Source: an uncultured Verrucomicrobiota bacterium (GTDB lineage Bacteria; Verrucomicrobiota; Kiritimatiellia; RFP12; UBA1067). From it: a stretch of 16,903 nucleotides of DNA. The position numbers were made by a program, and so were the translations under genes. Below are positions 1 through 7,964 of the stretch, piece after piece (positions within the stretch are counted from its first letter, which is position 1; each line of letters starts with the position of its first letter). A model generated the notes under the pieces. The model was not told the origin of the DNA and ran no database searches. It saw only the letters and a program-made list of their open reading frames with translations. Where the stretch lies: NCBI GenBank assembly GCA_946628745.1, contig CAMOXA010000012.1:1-16903 (forward strand), written 5' to 3'.

Positions 1-1879
1 CCGGGTCGGGCGTGCCGTTCGCCTTCAGTATCTTGATGCCGCACGTCGCCTTGGTGATATACTCCTTGTTGTTCTTGATGGCGCCGAACTTCGGCGTCCA
101 CTCTGGCATGGCGCTGACGTAGCCGGTTAAATGTTCGTCCTTGTGCTGGTCCCACTCGTACGTGATCGTGACGAATTCGGCCCGCCCGAGGCTCGTGCCT
201 ATGGTTCCGCGCCCGGCGGCAAGCCTGTTGTTGACTTCTCTAACCGCGTCTTCGGGCCTTGTGATGTTGTCGAACTTTGCGATGGCCTGCTCCTGGAGCC
301 TTACGCTCATGACGCCGGTGTTGGGGTCGAGGCCCGAGTTCGGCACGACCTTGGTCGAAAGGTGCAGGACATCGTTCATTTCGCCCGTCCGGGTCGACAT
401 TCTGTCGCTGGAGAAAAAGAGCGAGAACCTGCCGTCCATAGACCATGTGCCGTCCGTCTCGTCCTTGTGGTTGAACGGGAATACGACCAGCGCCTTCAGG
501 TCGCCGGTGCCGAGACCCTGTACGAACTTCGCCGCGTCGACCTGGTACTTGATCGTCTTCTTCACGCGGCGCGAGTCTTCGGTCTCGTTCAGCACTTCGA
601 CTTCCTCGTCGCCCTCCGGTTCCATCGTTTTTTCGAGAGCGAACACAGAGCCGGGCATCGTCGGCCTCATGCCGCATATCATCGGGACGCGCTCCGTCGT
701 GGGCATCGCGAGCGAAAGCGGCACGTGGTCGGTGTCGAGATAGTCGAACAGCGCCGCGCACCCGACGCTCGAAAGCCGCGACTGCCACTCCTGGGTGCGC
801 TGCATCGCCGTGCCGAAAATCGCGCCGGCAGGATTCGGCGTGGAGCCCTTCGTCTCCAGCGTGCGCATCGTGAAGGGCTGGTTGGCCGGGTCGTTCAAAT
901 CGAAAAGGTCGTCCTCGTCTTTCGCCTTCGCGCCGTTGCCGCCGTTCTTGCCGCCGGCCTGTTCAGAGGAAGCCGCCGTCTTCGGGAACCATCCGTCCGT
1001 GACGAACGTCATGCGGTTGAACGTGTCGAGAATGTCTTCGCTCATGCCCCTGCCGCCTGCTATGCCTATGCCTTTGGTGCCGGTGTCGGAGACATAGTCG
1101 TAGAACGGGCTCCAGAGCCCGCCAACCTTCGTCTCTTGCCCGAGCGCGAGGTTCCAGTCCGCCAGCGATATCAGCGGATACTTGCCCTCGAAGTCTATTT
1201 CGAGCGTCTCTCTGTCGTAGCGGCGGAACTTTTCCATGAACTGGTCCCACTGCGCCGCTTCGCCGCCGGCCGACCTGTGGCTCTCGTTCTCGAAGAGATA
1301 CGCGAGCGAGATTCTCCCGTTCGGCGCCGACGAGCGGGGCCTGTCCGCCATGAGCCTGTTGATTTCGAGATAGTCCGAAACGTCTATCGCGCAGAACGTG
1401 TAGCGCCCCGCGTCGAAGCCCATCGAACTCCAGCGCGCCGTCGGGGTCTTCGTCGAATAGTAGCGCGCCTCGTTGATGAGCGGCGGCGGTATGTACGCGA
1501 GCGCCTCTAGGCAGAGCGGCGTGACGACGCTGCTGTCGCTTTCGCCGTCCGCGGCAAGCGCCTCGGTCGTGCCGCGCAGGACGCGGTGGTCCCATATGTT
1601 GCGCACCTGACCGCCGCTCTTGCGGTCCGCCCCAGGGGCGGGCTTGTCGCCTATGTTGGGGTGGGGGTTGTTGTTTATCGCGCGGTCGACGAAATCGATC
1701 GCCTCGGCCATTGCGGCCTTGACGAGAAGGCGCGACGAACTCGTGCGCCGCAGGTAGCTCGACGGCATTCTCGCGTAGCGCATGTACGTGGCGAAACCGA
1801 CTGCCGAAACTATAAGAAACGACAGCATGCCGAGCACTATCAAAAGCGCGCTGCCGCGCCTGGAGGTTGTTGTGTTCAC
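1..1879 (-). CDS. Large GspK/PilX-like pseudopilin-associated protein, 3' end cut by window edge
   Basis: An open frame runs from a GTG at 1879 to the window edge, giving at least 626 residues without a stop. The GTG overlaps the TGA of the preceding pseudopilin (GTGA) and follows a strong AGAGGAGG ribosome site, which fixes the start. The N terminus is short and basic (RRGSALLIVLGML), followed by one hydrophobic segment at about residues 10-30. It lacks the FTLxE prepilin motif, as in GspK and PilX-type proteins. The rest looks extracytoplasmic and is mostly soluble, with a Gly/Lys/Asp-rich linker near residues 300-325. Known family behaviour: GspK caps the pseudopilus tip. Size, position and N terminus also resemble the large A member of Verru_Chthon cassettes. 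The product is probably an inner-membrane-anchored tip or assembly protein. The function is inferred, and the C terminus is not seen. Confidence 0.75.
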   Translation of the reverse strand, partial: MNTTTSRRGSALLIVLGMLSFLIVSAVGFATYMRYARMPSSYLRRTSSSRLLVKAAMAEAIDFVDRAINNNPHPNIGDKPAPGADRKSGGQVRNIWDHRVLRGTTEALAADGESDSSVVTPLCLEALAYIPPPLINEARYYSTKTPTARWSSMGFDAGRYTFCAIDVSDYLEINRLMADRPRSSAPNGRISLAYLFENESHRSAGGEAAQWDQFMEKFRRYDRETLEIDFEGKYPLISLADWNLALGQETKVGGLWSPFYDYVSDTGTKGIGIAGGRGMSEDILDTFNRMTFVTDGWFPKTAASSEQAGGKNGGNGAKAKDEDDLFDLNDPANQPFTMRTLETKGSTPNPAGAIFGTAMQRTQEWQSRLSSVGCAALFDYLDTDHVPLSLAMPTTERVPMICGMRPTMPGSVFALEKTMEPEGDEEVEVLNETEDSRRVKKTIKYQVDAAKFVQGLGTGDLKALVVFPFNHKDETDGTWSMDGRFSLFFSSDRMSTRTGEMNDVLHLSTKVVPNSGLDPNTGVMSVRLQEQAIAKFDNITRPEDAVREVNNRLAAGRGTIGTSLGRAEFVTITYEWDQHKDEHLTGYVSAMPEWTPKFGAIKNNKEYITKATCGIKILKANGTPDP

Positions 1880-2343
1880 CGGCGTTCCTCCTCTGAGAGC
1901 CTGTAGAAGTTCGGCAGGAAGTATCCTGTCTGCATCGCGCCGGAGGCGCTCGTCATCCTGACGCTCGCGCCGCCCTGCTTGATCGATATCTTGTACGGGG
2001 TGTTCCACGGGTCCAGCATCTTGCCGCCGGACTTGAGGGATGCCATCAGCAGCGAAGGAATCTTCCCGCCCGACTCGGCGTTGCCGCCCTGGCCGATGAG
2101 AAAGCCGAGGGAGCTCTTGTCGGCGTCCTGGTTCGTCATCGTCGGCAGTTCGTTCTCGCGGTCGTAGTTCTCGTAGCCCAGTATCGCCTGGGTGATGGCC
2201 TTGACTTCGCTTTCGGCCTTTGATATGTTCGCGCGCTTCTGCGCGCCGGCTATGGATGTCGCGAAAGCCGCGATGAGCATCGCTATGATGCCCAGCACGA
2301 CCAGCAGCTCCACGAGCGTAAAGCCTCTCTTAGTTGATCTCAT
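1876..2343 (-). CDS. Major pseudopilin-like protein (GspG-like)
   Basis: This 155-residue protein begins with a class III prepilin signal, KRG then FTLVELLVVLGIIAML, with Gly at -1 and Glu at +5 of the predicted cleavage site. A continuous N-terminal hydrophobic helix runs to about residue 32. The short C-terminal body carries DPWNTPY at 111-117. The DPW-x-x-PY motif is a hallmark of GspG major pseudopilins, so this is the most GspG-like member of the operon. The ATG at 2343 lies inside the end of the preceding gene (14-bp overlap), and GGAG sits 9 nt before it within that gene. The stop overlaps the next gene by 4 bp. After processing it would pack into a periplasmic pseudopilus. The body is otherwise divergent, and a GspG role is likely but not certain. 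Confidence 0.85.
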   Translation of the reverse strand: MRSTKRGFTLVELLVVLGIIAMLIAAFATSIAGAQKRANISKAESEVKAITQAILGYENYDRENELPTMTNQDADKSSLGFLIGQGGNAESGGKIPSLLMASLKSGGKMLDPWNTPYKISIKQGGASVRMTSASGAMQTGYFLPNFYRLSEEERR

Positions 2344-2818
2344 CGGGATAGCTCCAAATATCGTCGAACGTGTTGAACTCCCTGTCCGGGCCGGCGCTCT
2401 TCACGTTTATGGTGTATGTCTTGATCGAGCCGCCGGAGTCCCCGCTGCCGACCGCGACGGTCTTGATGTCGCTTAGCTTCGAATTGTCCCTCAGACTGCC
2501 GCCGCGCGCCTTGAGCAGCCCCGCGGAAGACTTGGCGTTCTCTTCGCTCTCGACGTCCCAAGCGCGCGTTCTGAGCTGGCCGTCGTCGCGCCACAGCCCG
2601 ACTATGCGGTGGACGTTGTCGTTCCATATGTAGACGTTGTCCGCCTCGTCCCGGACCTCCGCGATGTTCTGGCGGACGAGATCGAGGTCTGCAACGCCCG
2701 CGACACCAGTGCGCCAGGATATCGACGACTGGCCGAACATCATAGTAAGTATCGTCACGAGCATGCCCAGTAGCATGCTGGCGACGAGAAGTTCCAGTAT
2801 GGTGAAGCCTTTTTTCAT
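2330..2818 (-). CDS. Pseudopilin, GspJ / Verru_Chthon cassette C-like
   Basis: This 162-residue protein begins MKKGFTILELLVASMLLGML, a clear prepilin signal (Gly at -1, Glu at +5) followed by a membrane helix. After the helix comes QSSISWRTG (about 30-38). A Trp-Arg at this point is typical, from memory, of GspJ-like proteins and of the C member of Verru_Chthon cassettes. The C-terminal body has short beta-type stretches and ends in SAGPDREFNTFDDIWSY, where the phrase SAGPD recurs in many PVC pseudopilins. I chose the ATG at 2818 because it gives the signal motif at residue 1; the longer frame upstream is only read-through of the shadow of the preceding gene. The ATG overlaps the TGA of the upstream gene (ATGA), implying translational coupling. 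It is probably a minor pseudopilin. Confidence 0.82.
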   Translation of the reverse strand: MKKGFTILELLVASMLLGMLVTILTMMFGQSSISWRTGVAGVADLDLVRQNIAEVRDEADNVYIWNDNVHRIVGLWRDDGQLRTRAWDVESEENAKSSAGLLKARGGSLRDNSKLSDIKTVAVGSGDSGGSIKTYTINVKSAGPDREFNTFDDIWSYPDEIN

Positions 2819-3354
2819 TCGTTTGCCAGTCCTTGAAACCTTACTTCCGTGTAGTACAGCGGCATCGACAGCAGTTCGGCCGGATGCCTCGTCGCGCGGA
2901 ACGCTATCTTGACGACCGCGCTGTCTTCGTCGTGCAGGACGACGAGTCCGCCGAGGAGTCCGCCCGCGGCGGCCGTCGGCCACGCAGAGTTCACGTTCAA
3001 AGCCCCCTTCGCGCCGCCGGACATCTTGCTCATCACAGACGAGAACACGCCCTTGGCGATGGACTCCGGGTTTTTGTCCACCAGCCCCGAGGAGCGGTTT
3101 ATGTACGAAGCCCACCCGTCTTCGCCGGGCATGCTGTTGAGCTCGCGGAACACGCTCCACTTCACGTTGGTCGCCGACAGCGCCATCACGAGCGGGCTTA
3201 TGACGGCGTCCGCGTAGGCGGCCGACGCGACATCCTCCCGGCTCTGGCGGTTCTCGCGGTAGCCGAGGGAGTACAGACCGAGAATGGAAAGGATGCCACC
3301 CGCCATGATCATGATGGCGAGATTGACTTCCATTAATGTAAACGCTTTTTTCAT
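2815..3354 (-). CDS. Pseudopilin, GspI/PilV-like (Verru_Chthon cassette B-like)
   Basis: This 179-residue protein begins MKKAFTLMEVNLAIMIMAGG, a prepilin signal with Ala rather than Gly at -1. MEVxLAI at the start of the helix is characteristic of GspI/PilV minor pseudopilins, and SLGYRENRQSRED after the helix fits the B member of Verru_Chthon cassettes as I recall it. The region at about 105-140 is rich in Gly, Ala and Ser. The gene lies 1 bp after the preceding stop and overlaps the next start by 4 bp, so it sits mid-operon. It has only a weak ribosome site of its own, which suggests coupled translation. It is probably a minor pseudopilin that helps initiate filament assembly in the inner membrane. 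Assignment to GspI is by the N-terminal pattern only. Confidence 0.8.
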   Translation of the reverse strand: MKKAFTLMEVNLAIMIMAGGILSILGLYSLGYRENRQSREDVASAAYADAVISPLVMALSATNVKWSVFRELNSMPGEDGWASYINRSSGLVDKNPESIAKGVFSSVMSKMSGGAKGALNVNSAWPTAAAGGLLGGLVVLHDEDSAVVKIAFRATRHPAELLSMPLYYTEVRFQGLANE

Positions 3355-3355
3355 G

Positions 3356-4210
3356 TCAGTTGTCCAGGCTCTTTGTCGGGTTTTCGGACTGTGCGACGGC
3401 CCTCGCCTCTATCTGGCCGCTGGCCCCGGGCCTCAGGCTCGACACGGTTATCGTCGACTTGCCGCTCGTCCCGCTCGTGGCGCCCGAGCCGGTGTTGCCG
3501 CTCACCACAAAGCGCAGGACCTCTTCGCCCGCGACGGGCGAGCGGGCGTTGCGCGAATAGTTGCTGCCGAATATGTAGCCGTGCGGGAGCGTCAGTTCGG
3601 CGAACTCGAAACCGTACGCGTCGCCAACGCGCCAGTCGACGCCGTTCTTGTCCGAGACCACGTATGCGTAGCTGATTATCGTGCCCTGGCCGCCGAGAGC
3701 GAGGTCGGGGCGAAGCTCGCTGCGCACCGTGTGCTCGTCGATGACGGAGCGCTCTATGTTGTTGCCTTCGTTACCCGTCAGCTTGTACATGAATATGCCC
3801 TCGCCTTCGGACGAGTCGCCCGAGATCTCCTCGTCGTCGTCGTCCGCGTCGAGGACGAGACGGTTGAAGCTGAGGTCGCCGAACTCGTCGTACAGCCTCT
3901 CGCCGTCGACCATGGTGACGCGGCCCGCGCGGCGAACCGCGACGGCCTTGCCCACGACCACCACGGTCTCGTCGGCGTTGCTCGCGTCGCGCAGCGTCTC
4001 GTTCCAGAAATAGACCGAAACGGGCTGGCGGTCTATCTGCGCGCGCTGGTATGCCGAACGTATGAACTGGTTCACGTTCTGCATGACGCTGCGCTCCTCC
4101 ATGCCACGGCGCATCGCCCGGTATCCCGCCACGGACAGCGTCCCCATGAATCCCATGATCGCCATGACCACGAGAAGCTCAAGCAGGGTGAATGCTCTTT
4201 TGTTGCTCAC
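3356..4210 (-). CDS. Pseudopilin, GspH / Verru_Chthon cassette D-like, with acidic insert
   Basis: This 284-residue protein starts at a GTG (4210) that overlaps the upstream TGA (GTGA) and follows GGAGG 10 nt upstream. This start puts the prepilin signal KRAFTLLELLVVMAIMG at residues 4-20, with Ala at -1 and Glu at +5. Residues 35-70 (a long helix with an SAYQRAQID core, then PVSVYFW) match the GspH pattern and the D member of Verru_Chthon cassettes. A strongly acidic run (DADDDDEE, then further D/E) spans 121-137, and a Gly/Ser/Thr linker lies at 238-252. The acidic run may bind calcium, as some pseudopilins do, but no known loop is clear. The longer frame extending upstream of the GTG is shadow of the preceding gene and was trimmed. 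It is probably a minor pseudopilin. Confidence 0.8.
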   Translation of the reverse strand: MSNKRAFTLLELLVVMAIMGFMGTLSVAGYRAMRRGMEERSVMQNVNQFIRSAYQRAQIDRQPVSVYFWNETLRDASNADETVVVVGKAVAVRRAGRVTMVDGERLYDEFGDLSFNRLVLDADDDDEEISGDSSEGEGIFMYKLTGNEGNNIERSVIDEHTVRSELRPDLALGGQGTIISYAYVVSDKNGVDWRVGDAYGFEFAELTLPHGYIFGSNYSRNARSPVAGEEVLRFVVSGNTGSGATSGTSGKSTITVSSLRPGASGQIEARAVAQSENPTKSLDN

Positions 4211-4782
4211 TGTGTGCTGACCTCCATTGAATCGGCCGGTACCGAATAGACCATCTTGAACCTGCGGAACCATCCACGGCTTATTTCGGGATATCCGAAG
4301 TACATTTCCGAAAGCGACATCTTGCGCCTGCTGCGTTCGTTGCCTCTGACGGCCTCCCAGAAGTTCATGCCGAAGCCGCGCGTGCCCGGCTCTCCGTTCG
4401 TGCGCGAGACGAACAGGCCCGATATGTCGAGCATCGGGTTGTTGTTCCTGACCGTCTCTTCGACGATCGAACGCACCATGTCGCGAACCTCGGTCCCGTC
4501 GAGAACGTATCTGTCGTTGTCGGTCGTGCCGTTGTAGCCCATGTCGTTGGCGCGCGAAAGAGTCGTGCCGCCGTCGATTCTGTCGCCGAGAGAGCCGGGC
4601 CACTTGTCCTTCTGGGCGTGGTACGTCTCGAGGCCCTGCTTCACGAGCGCGCAGAGCGCGGCCGAGCGCTGCTTGCGCGTCAGCTTGATGGAATTGGCGG
4701 CCGCCGTCGCGACAATACCGAGCAGTATGCCGATAATGGCGACCACCACCATCATTTCTATGAGTGTAAAGGCTCTTTTCAT
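4207..4782 (-). CDS. Pseudopilin with divergent body
   Basis: This 191-residue protein begins MKRAFTLIEMMVVVAIIGIL, a prepilin signal with Ala at -1 and Glu at +5, then a hydrophobic helix to about residue 30. The helix continues into LTRKQRSAALCALVKQGLETYHAQKDKWP, in which a Tyr and a WP turn close the long N-terminal helix in the way usual for GspG/PilA-type pseudopilins. YVLDGTEVRDM at 92-102 is echoed as YILDGITVRDG in the large pseudopilin two genes upstream, suggesting a shared sub-motif or duplication. I chose the ATG at 4782; the frame stays open further upstream through the neighbouring gene but has no sense there. The gap to the preceding gene is 5 bp, and the stop overlaps the next GTG. 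Its precise subtype is unknown. Confidence 0.8.
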   Translation of the reverse strand: MKRAFTLIEMMVVVAIIGILLGIVATAAANSIKLTRKQRSAALCALVKQGLETYHAQKDKWPGSLGDRIDGGTTLSRANDMGYNGTTDNDRYVLDGTEVRDMVRSIVEETVRNNNPMLDISGLFVSRTNGEPGTRGFGMNFWEAVRGNERSRRKMSLSEMYFGYPEISRGWFRRFKMVYSVPADSMEVSTQ

Positions 4783-4787
4783 CGTTT

Positions 4788-5399
4788 TCACCGAACGTCC
4801 TTGGTCTTGCCGTAGTCCCAGCTGTAGACGTCGTCGGCGCGGCGTCCGTCCGAGTACGCCTCGATCTTGCCGTCCGCGCCGCAGCACCACACCGCGACGG
4901 TCGCGCGTATGTCGACAGACTCGCCGCCCACGTTCGCGCCTTCGATTATGCCGTCGCCGTCGAGGTCGAGCGCGTACCTGAAGCGGTGGTCCTGCACGGT
5001 CCCGCCCCCCGGCACCGGAGTGCCCGGCGAGGCGGAGTTGCCCTTGCGCTTTATGACCGCCGCCGCCCACGGGCTTACGATGCCGAAGCGGTCGAGCCCC
5101 TTGAGCCTTCTCGCGTTCGAGTCGTACGAAAGCGACATGCCCTTTCTCGCGAGCGGATACGCGGCGGCCTCGTCGAGGCCCGCCTCGGAGTTGTGGTTCT
5201 TTATGAGCGCCTGCGGCCAGGCGCCCTGCTCGTCGAAAAGCGCCGTGAGCGCGGTCGCCGTCTCGTGCACGAGCTCTTCGCACTTCGCCTTCTCGGCCTT
5301 CTTGGGCGCGCCGCCGAAAGCCGATATCAGCGCCGCCATCAGGATGCCGAGTATGGCCACGACAACCAGAATCTCCATCAGTGTGAAACCTTTTTTCAT
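4788..5399 (-). CDS. Pseudopilin with DxDxDG calcium-loop-like motif
   Basis: This 203-residue protein starts at an ATG with GGAGG 7 nt upstream. It has a canonical prepilin signal, MKKGFTLMEILVVVAILGIL (Gly at -1, Glu at +5). After the helix come CEELVHETATALTALF and QGAWP (about 40-62), a helix end typical of GspG-like proteins. Residues 145-150 read DLDGDG, followed by Glu 153, resembling a calcium-binding DxDxDG loop. Calcium binding stabilises several GspG-type pseudopilins, so a similar role is plausible here but not shown. A vicinal Cys pair (172-173) lies in VWCCGADGK, a variant of the SAGPDG/GADGK motif common in PVC pseudopilins. It lies 12 bp after the large pseudopilin and 5 bp before the next gene. 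Confidence 0.82.
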   Translation of the reverse strand: MKKGFTLMEILVVVAILGILMAALISAFGGAPKKAEKAKCEELVHETATALTALFDEQGAWPQALIKNHNSEAGLDEAAAYPLARKGMSLSYDSNARRLKGLDRFGIVSPWAAAVIKRKGNSASPGTPVPGGGTVQDHRFRYALDLDGDGIIEGANVGGESVDIRATVAVWCCGADGKIEAYSDGRRADDVYSWDYGKTKDVR

Positions 5400-5411
5400 G
5401 AAGTGCCTCCG

Positions 5412-6599
5412 TCAGTTGCTCATGTGTATGATGTCGTCCCAGACCCACTTGCCGATGCATTCGTTCGCCTTCGCGCTCAGGCGCTTGCGGGATATCCACG
5501 GCGGGAAGGTGCGCCCGTTCGGCCCGGCGCTCCACAGCGTGTAGCGCTGGTACGGCGCCGGCGAGTAGTAGTAGAGATCGTGGTACCAGCCGTCGCGAAC
5601 GGTTATCCCGTCGAGAATGTACTGGTTCGCGGTCGAGTCGGAATCCGCGCCGCCCGGCGTGAATATCTCGATGTCGACGTTTTCGACGTCAAGTTCGCCC
5701 GCCTCTTCCTTGCTCTGTATGTTTATGCCGAAGAGCGAGAAGCCGTGGTTGGCCTGGCAGACGCCCTCGAGGTTCGGCATCCATCTGGCGCAGACCGCCT
5801 GCGAGGGGATGTTCGCTATGTGGGCCATGTCGCTTTTCGTGTTCGAAGTGGCGTAGCGTTTGATCTGGGTCCATCCGCCGTTCAAGTCGAACGACTGGCC
5901 GGTGAACGGATTGCTCGGCATCTCGTTGTTGCCGAGCCACTGCGCGTAGTCGCGAAAGAACACCTCGTCGCCGTTCATCATGACCATGTAGCGCGGCAGG
6001 AGAAAGCTCATGAGGCCGAACTTGAACAGCTGCACGTTGCGCCAGTCGGAGTATCCCTTGTTCTTCGAGTGGCGGCCGACGTTGCGCGTGCTGCCGTCGT
6101 CGAAGCCCGCCATCAGCCTGCGCTGGATGTTCTCGTCCTCGAAATACTTCTTGTAGTAGTTGTTGCCCGAACTGGCCCTGCGCTTCATCTCTTCGGATAT
6201 CGCGTCCACCAGCTTCGAGTATCCGCTCGCGTAGGGGAAGCGGCAGTCGACCGGCTGCGATCTGCACGCCGAGTTGACCTGCCGCCACGCGACGCGCTCC
6301 GCCGTCTCGCCGATGTTGTTCCACCCCCATATGCTTTCGTTGCGGTCGTCGGTCTGTATGCCGTGCACGTCCACCCTGCGGAAGATGTCGCGCGAGCCGT
6401 GCAGCTTGACCGGCGGGTAGCATCCGAACGCGGCGTGGTAGCCCGAAAGGCAGTTTTCGACCTTCTGCATGTGCGTGATGGTGCGCGTGCGGCGCCACGA
6501 GTCGCTGCCGACTCCCGTCAGTTTGAATATGAGGCCCATGAGGATCGCGAGTACCGCGATCACTATCATGAGCTCGACGAGTGTGAATGCCTTTTTCAT
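5412..6599 (-). CDS. Unusually large pseudopilin (395 aa) with several cysteines
   Basis: The N terminus MKKAFTLVELMIVIAVLAIL is a prepilin signal (Ala at -1, Glu at +5) and a membrane helix. The helix ends in NCLSGYHAAFGCYPP (49-63), a typical pseudopilin helix terminus. The remaining body of about 330 residues is far longer than in GspG, GspH or GspI. It is rich in aromatic residues and has seven cysteines (50, 60, 112, 119 and three in the C-terminal half), which might form disulfides outside the cytoplasm. Near the C terminus, YILDGITVRDG and YTLWSAGPNGRTFPPW match the terminal strand motif of many PVC pseudopilins. The gene starts 7 bp after gspF, and AGAGAA lies just before its ATG. It may be a minor pseudopilin or a tip protein with a substrate-facing domain. 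The function is not known. Confidence 0.8.
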   Translation of the reverse strand: MKKAFTLVELMIVIAVLAILMGLIFKLTGVGSDSWRRTRTITHMQKVENCLSGYHAAFGCYPPVKLHGSRDIFRRVDVHGIQTDDRNESIWGWNNIGETAERVAWRQVNSACRSQPVDCRFPYASGYSKLVDAISEEMKRRASSGNNYYKKYFEDENIQRRLMAGFDDGSTRNVGRHSKNKGYSDWRNVQLFKFGLMSFLLPRYMVMMNGDEVFFRDYAQWLGNNEMPSNPFTGQSFDLNGGWTQIKRYATSNTKSDMAHIANIPSQAVCARWMPNLEGVCQANHGFSLFGINIQSKEEAGELDVENVDIEIFTPGGADSDSTANQYILDGITVRDGWYHDLYYYSPAPYQRYTLWSAGPNGRTFPPWISRKRLSAKANECIGKWVWDDIIHMSN

Positions 6600-6606
6600 T
6601 TCTCTG

Positions 6607-7935
6607 TCAGTTCGCGCCGCCCGAGACGGACGATATGATTTGAATCATCGGCATGAACATCGCCACGACGATCGTGCCGACGATCAGCGCCAGGACGATG
6701 ATCAGGGCAGGTTCGATAGCCGCCGTCATGCCGGCCACCGCGTTGTCGACTTCGTCGTCGTACGTGTCCGCGACGCGCGTGAGCATCTCGGCCATCGCGC
6801 CCGTCTCCTCGCCGACCTCGACCATCGAGATGACCATCGGCGGGAACACCCAGCACTGCGACAGCGGCTGCGTCATGCCTTCGCCTTCCTTGACCGCGTC
6901 GTGGACGTTCTGGATGGCGTTGGAAACGACGCGGTTGCCCGACGTGTCGCGCACGATCACCAGCGACTGCAGAATCGGCACGCCCGACGAGAGCAGGGTG
7001 CCAAGCGTGCGCGACAGGCGCGATATCGCCGTTCTCTGCACGAGAGTTCCCGTCACCGGCATCTTCAGCGACAGCAGGTCGAACAGGTACGCGCCTTTCG
7101 ACGTCTTGCCTATCGCCTTCTTTGCCATCACGACCGCGACGACTATCGCGAATATGAGAAGGCCGTTGTGCTGGACGAACTCGGACGCGTCGATCACCAG
7201 CTGGGTGATGGCCGGCAGCTCCGCGCCGCCCATCATGTCGGCGAACACCTGCTTGAACTTCGGTATCACCGTCACGAGGAGGAACGCCGTGATGCCGACG
7301 GCTGCGACGAGAACGACGATCGGGTAGATCATCGCGCCCTTCACCTTGTTCTTGATCTTCTCCGCCTTCTCGGCGAACTCCGCGAGACGGCCGAGGACGA
7401 TTTCGAGAACGCCGCCCGCTTCGCCCGCCTTCACCATGTTTATGTACAGGTTGTCGAATATCTTCGGGTACGCGGTAAGCGCCTCGGAGAACGTCCCGCC
7501 AGCCTGGATCGTCTCGCTCACGCCCTCGAGCGCCTCGCGCATCTGCGCGTCTTTCATCTGGCGCTTAAGCACGTCGATGCCGCGCATGAGAGGCAGCCCG
7601 GCGTTGACGAGCGTGGCCAGCTGGCGCGTGAACTGGGTGAGCACCTTTGTCTTCACTTTGCCGCGCAGGAACTTGGGCATGGGTATCTTTATGTCCATGT
7701 TGAGCCCCTTGCCCTTCTTCTTGCCCTCGCCGGACGGCGCGGCGGGCTTCTTGGCCCCGCCCTTCTTCTTGGCCGGCGCGGCGGCCGGCGCCTGCGAGCG
7801 CACCTCGCCGAGCGCAGTCGGGAAAAGACCCTGCGCGCGAACGGCATCTATGGCCTCGTTGCGGGATCCTGCCTCTATCTGGCCGCGGGTCTCGTTGCCC
7901 CCGGCATCTTTCGCGATGTACTGGAATGTCGCCAT
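6607..7935 (-). CDS. gspF: Type II secretion / type IV pilus inner-membrane platform protein GspF (PilC family)
   Basis: This 442-residue polytopic membrane protein organises pseudopilus assembly by linking the ATPase to the pseudopilins. It has the two-fold GspF repeat: residues 95-225 with FTRQLATLVNAGLPL (102-116) and VKAGEAGGVLEIVL (168-181), and residues 300-435 with LSRTLGTLLSSGVPI (307-321) and VEVGEETGAMAEML (372-385). Membrane segments lie near 204-225, 258-272 and 408-431. The N terminus, MATFQYIAKDAGGN, is typical of the family. A Lys/Ala/Pro-rich, low-complexity linker (about 49-77) is inserted between the short N-terminal piece and the first repeat. The ATG at 7935 follows AGAGGAAC. 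It is the first gene of the operon, directly behind a clear promoter. No GspE ATPase gene is nearby, so the partner must be encoded elsewhere. Confidence 0.95.
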   Translation of the reverse strand: MATFQYIAKDAGGNETRGQIEAGSRNEAIDAVRAQGLFPTALGEVRSQAPAAAPAKKKGGAKKPAAPSGEGKKKGKGLNMDIKIPMPKFLRGKVKTKVLTQFTRQLATLVNAGLPLMRGIDVLKRQMKDAQMREALEGVSETIQAGGTFSEALTAYPKIFDNLYINMVKAGEAGGVLEIVLGRLAEFAEKAEKIKNKVKGAMIYPIVVLVAAVGITAFLLVTVIPKFKQVFADMMGGAELPAITQLVIDASEFVQHNGLLIFAIVVAVVMAKKAIGKTSKGAYLFDLLSLKMPVTGTLVQRTAISRLSRTLGTLLSSGVPILQSLVIVRDTSGNRVVSNAIQNVHDAVKEGEGMTQPLSQCWVFPPMVISMVEVGEETGAMAEMLTRVADTYDDEVDNAVAGMTAAIEPALIIVLALIVGTIVVAMFMPMIQIISSVSGGAN

Positions 7936-7964
7936 GAGTTCCTCTTTTTCAAAGTGTTGTCATA

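Noticed and set aside
131..1510. Long plus-strand open frame of 459 residues opposite the large GspK-like gene
   Set aside because: It is Arg/Val/His-rich, has no recognisable domain, and is antisense to a continuous minus-strand frame with a ribosome site and a family-like N terminus. High GC makes such shadows common.
4986..6638. Plus-strand open frame of 550 residues
   Set aside because: It is antisense to two clear pseudopilin genes and spans their boundary. Its composition is typical of a GC-rich shadow.
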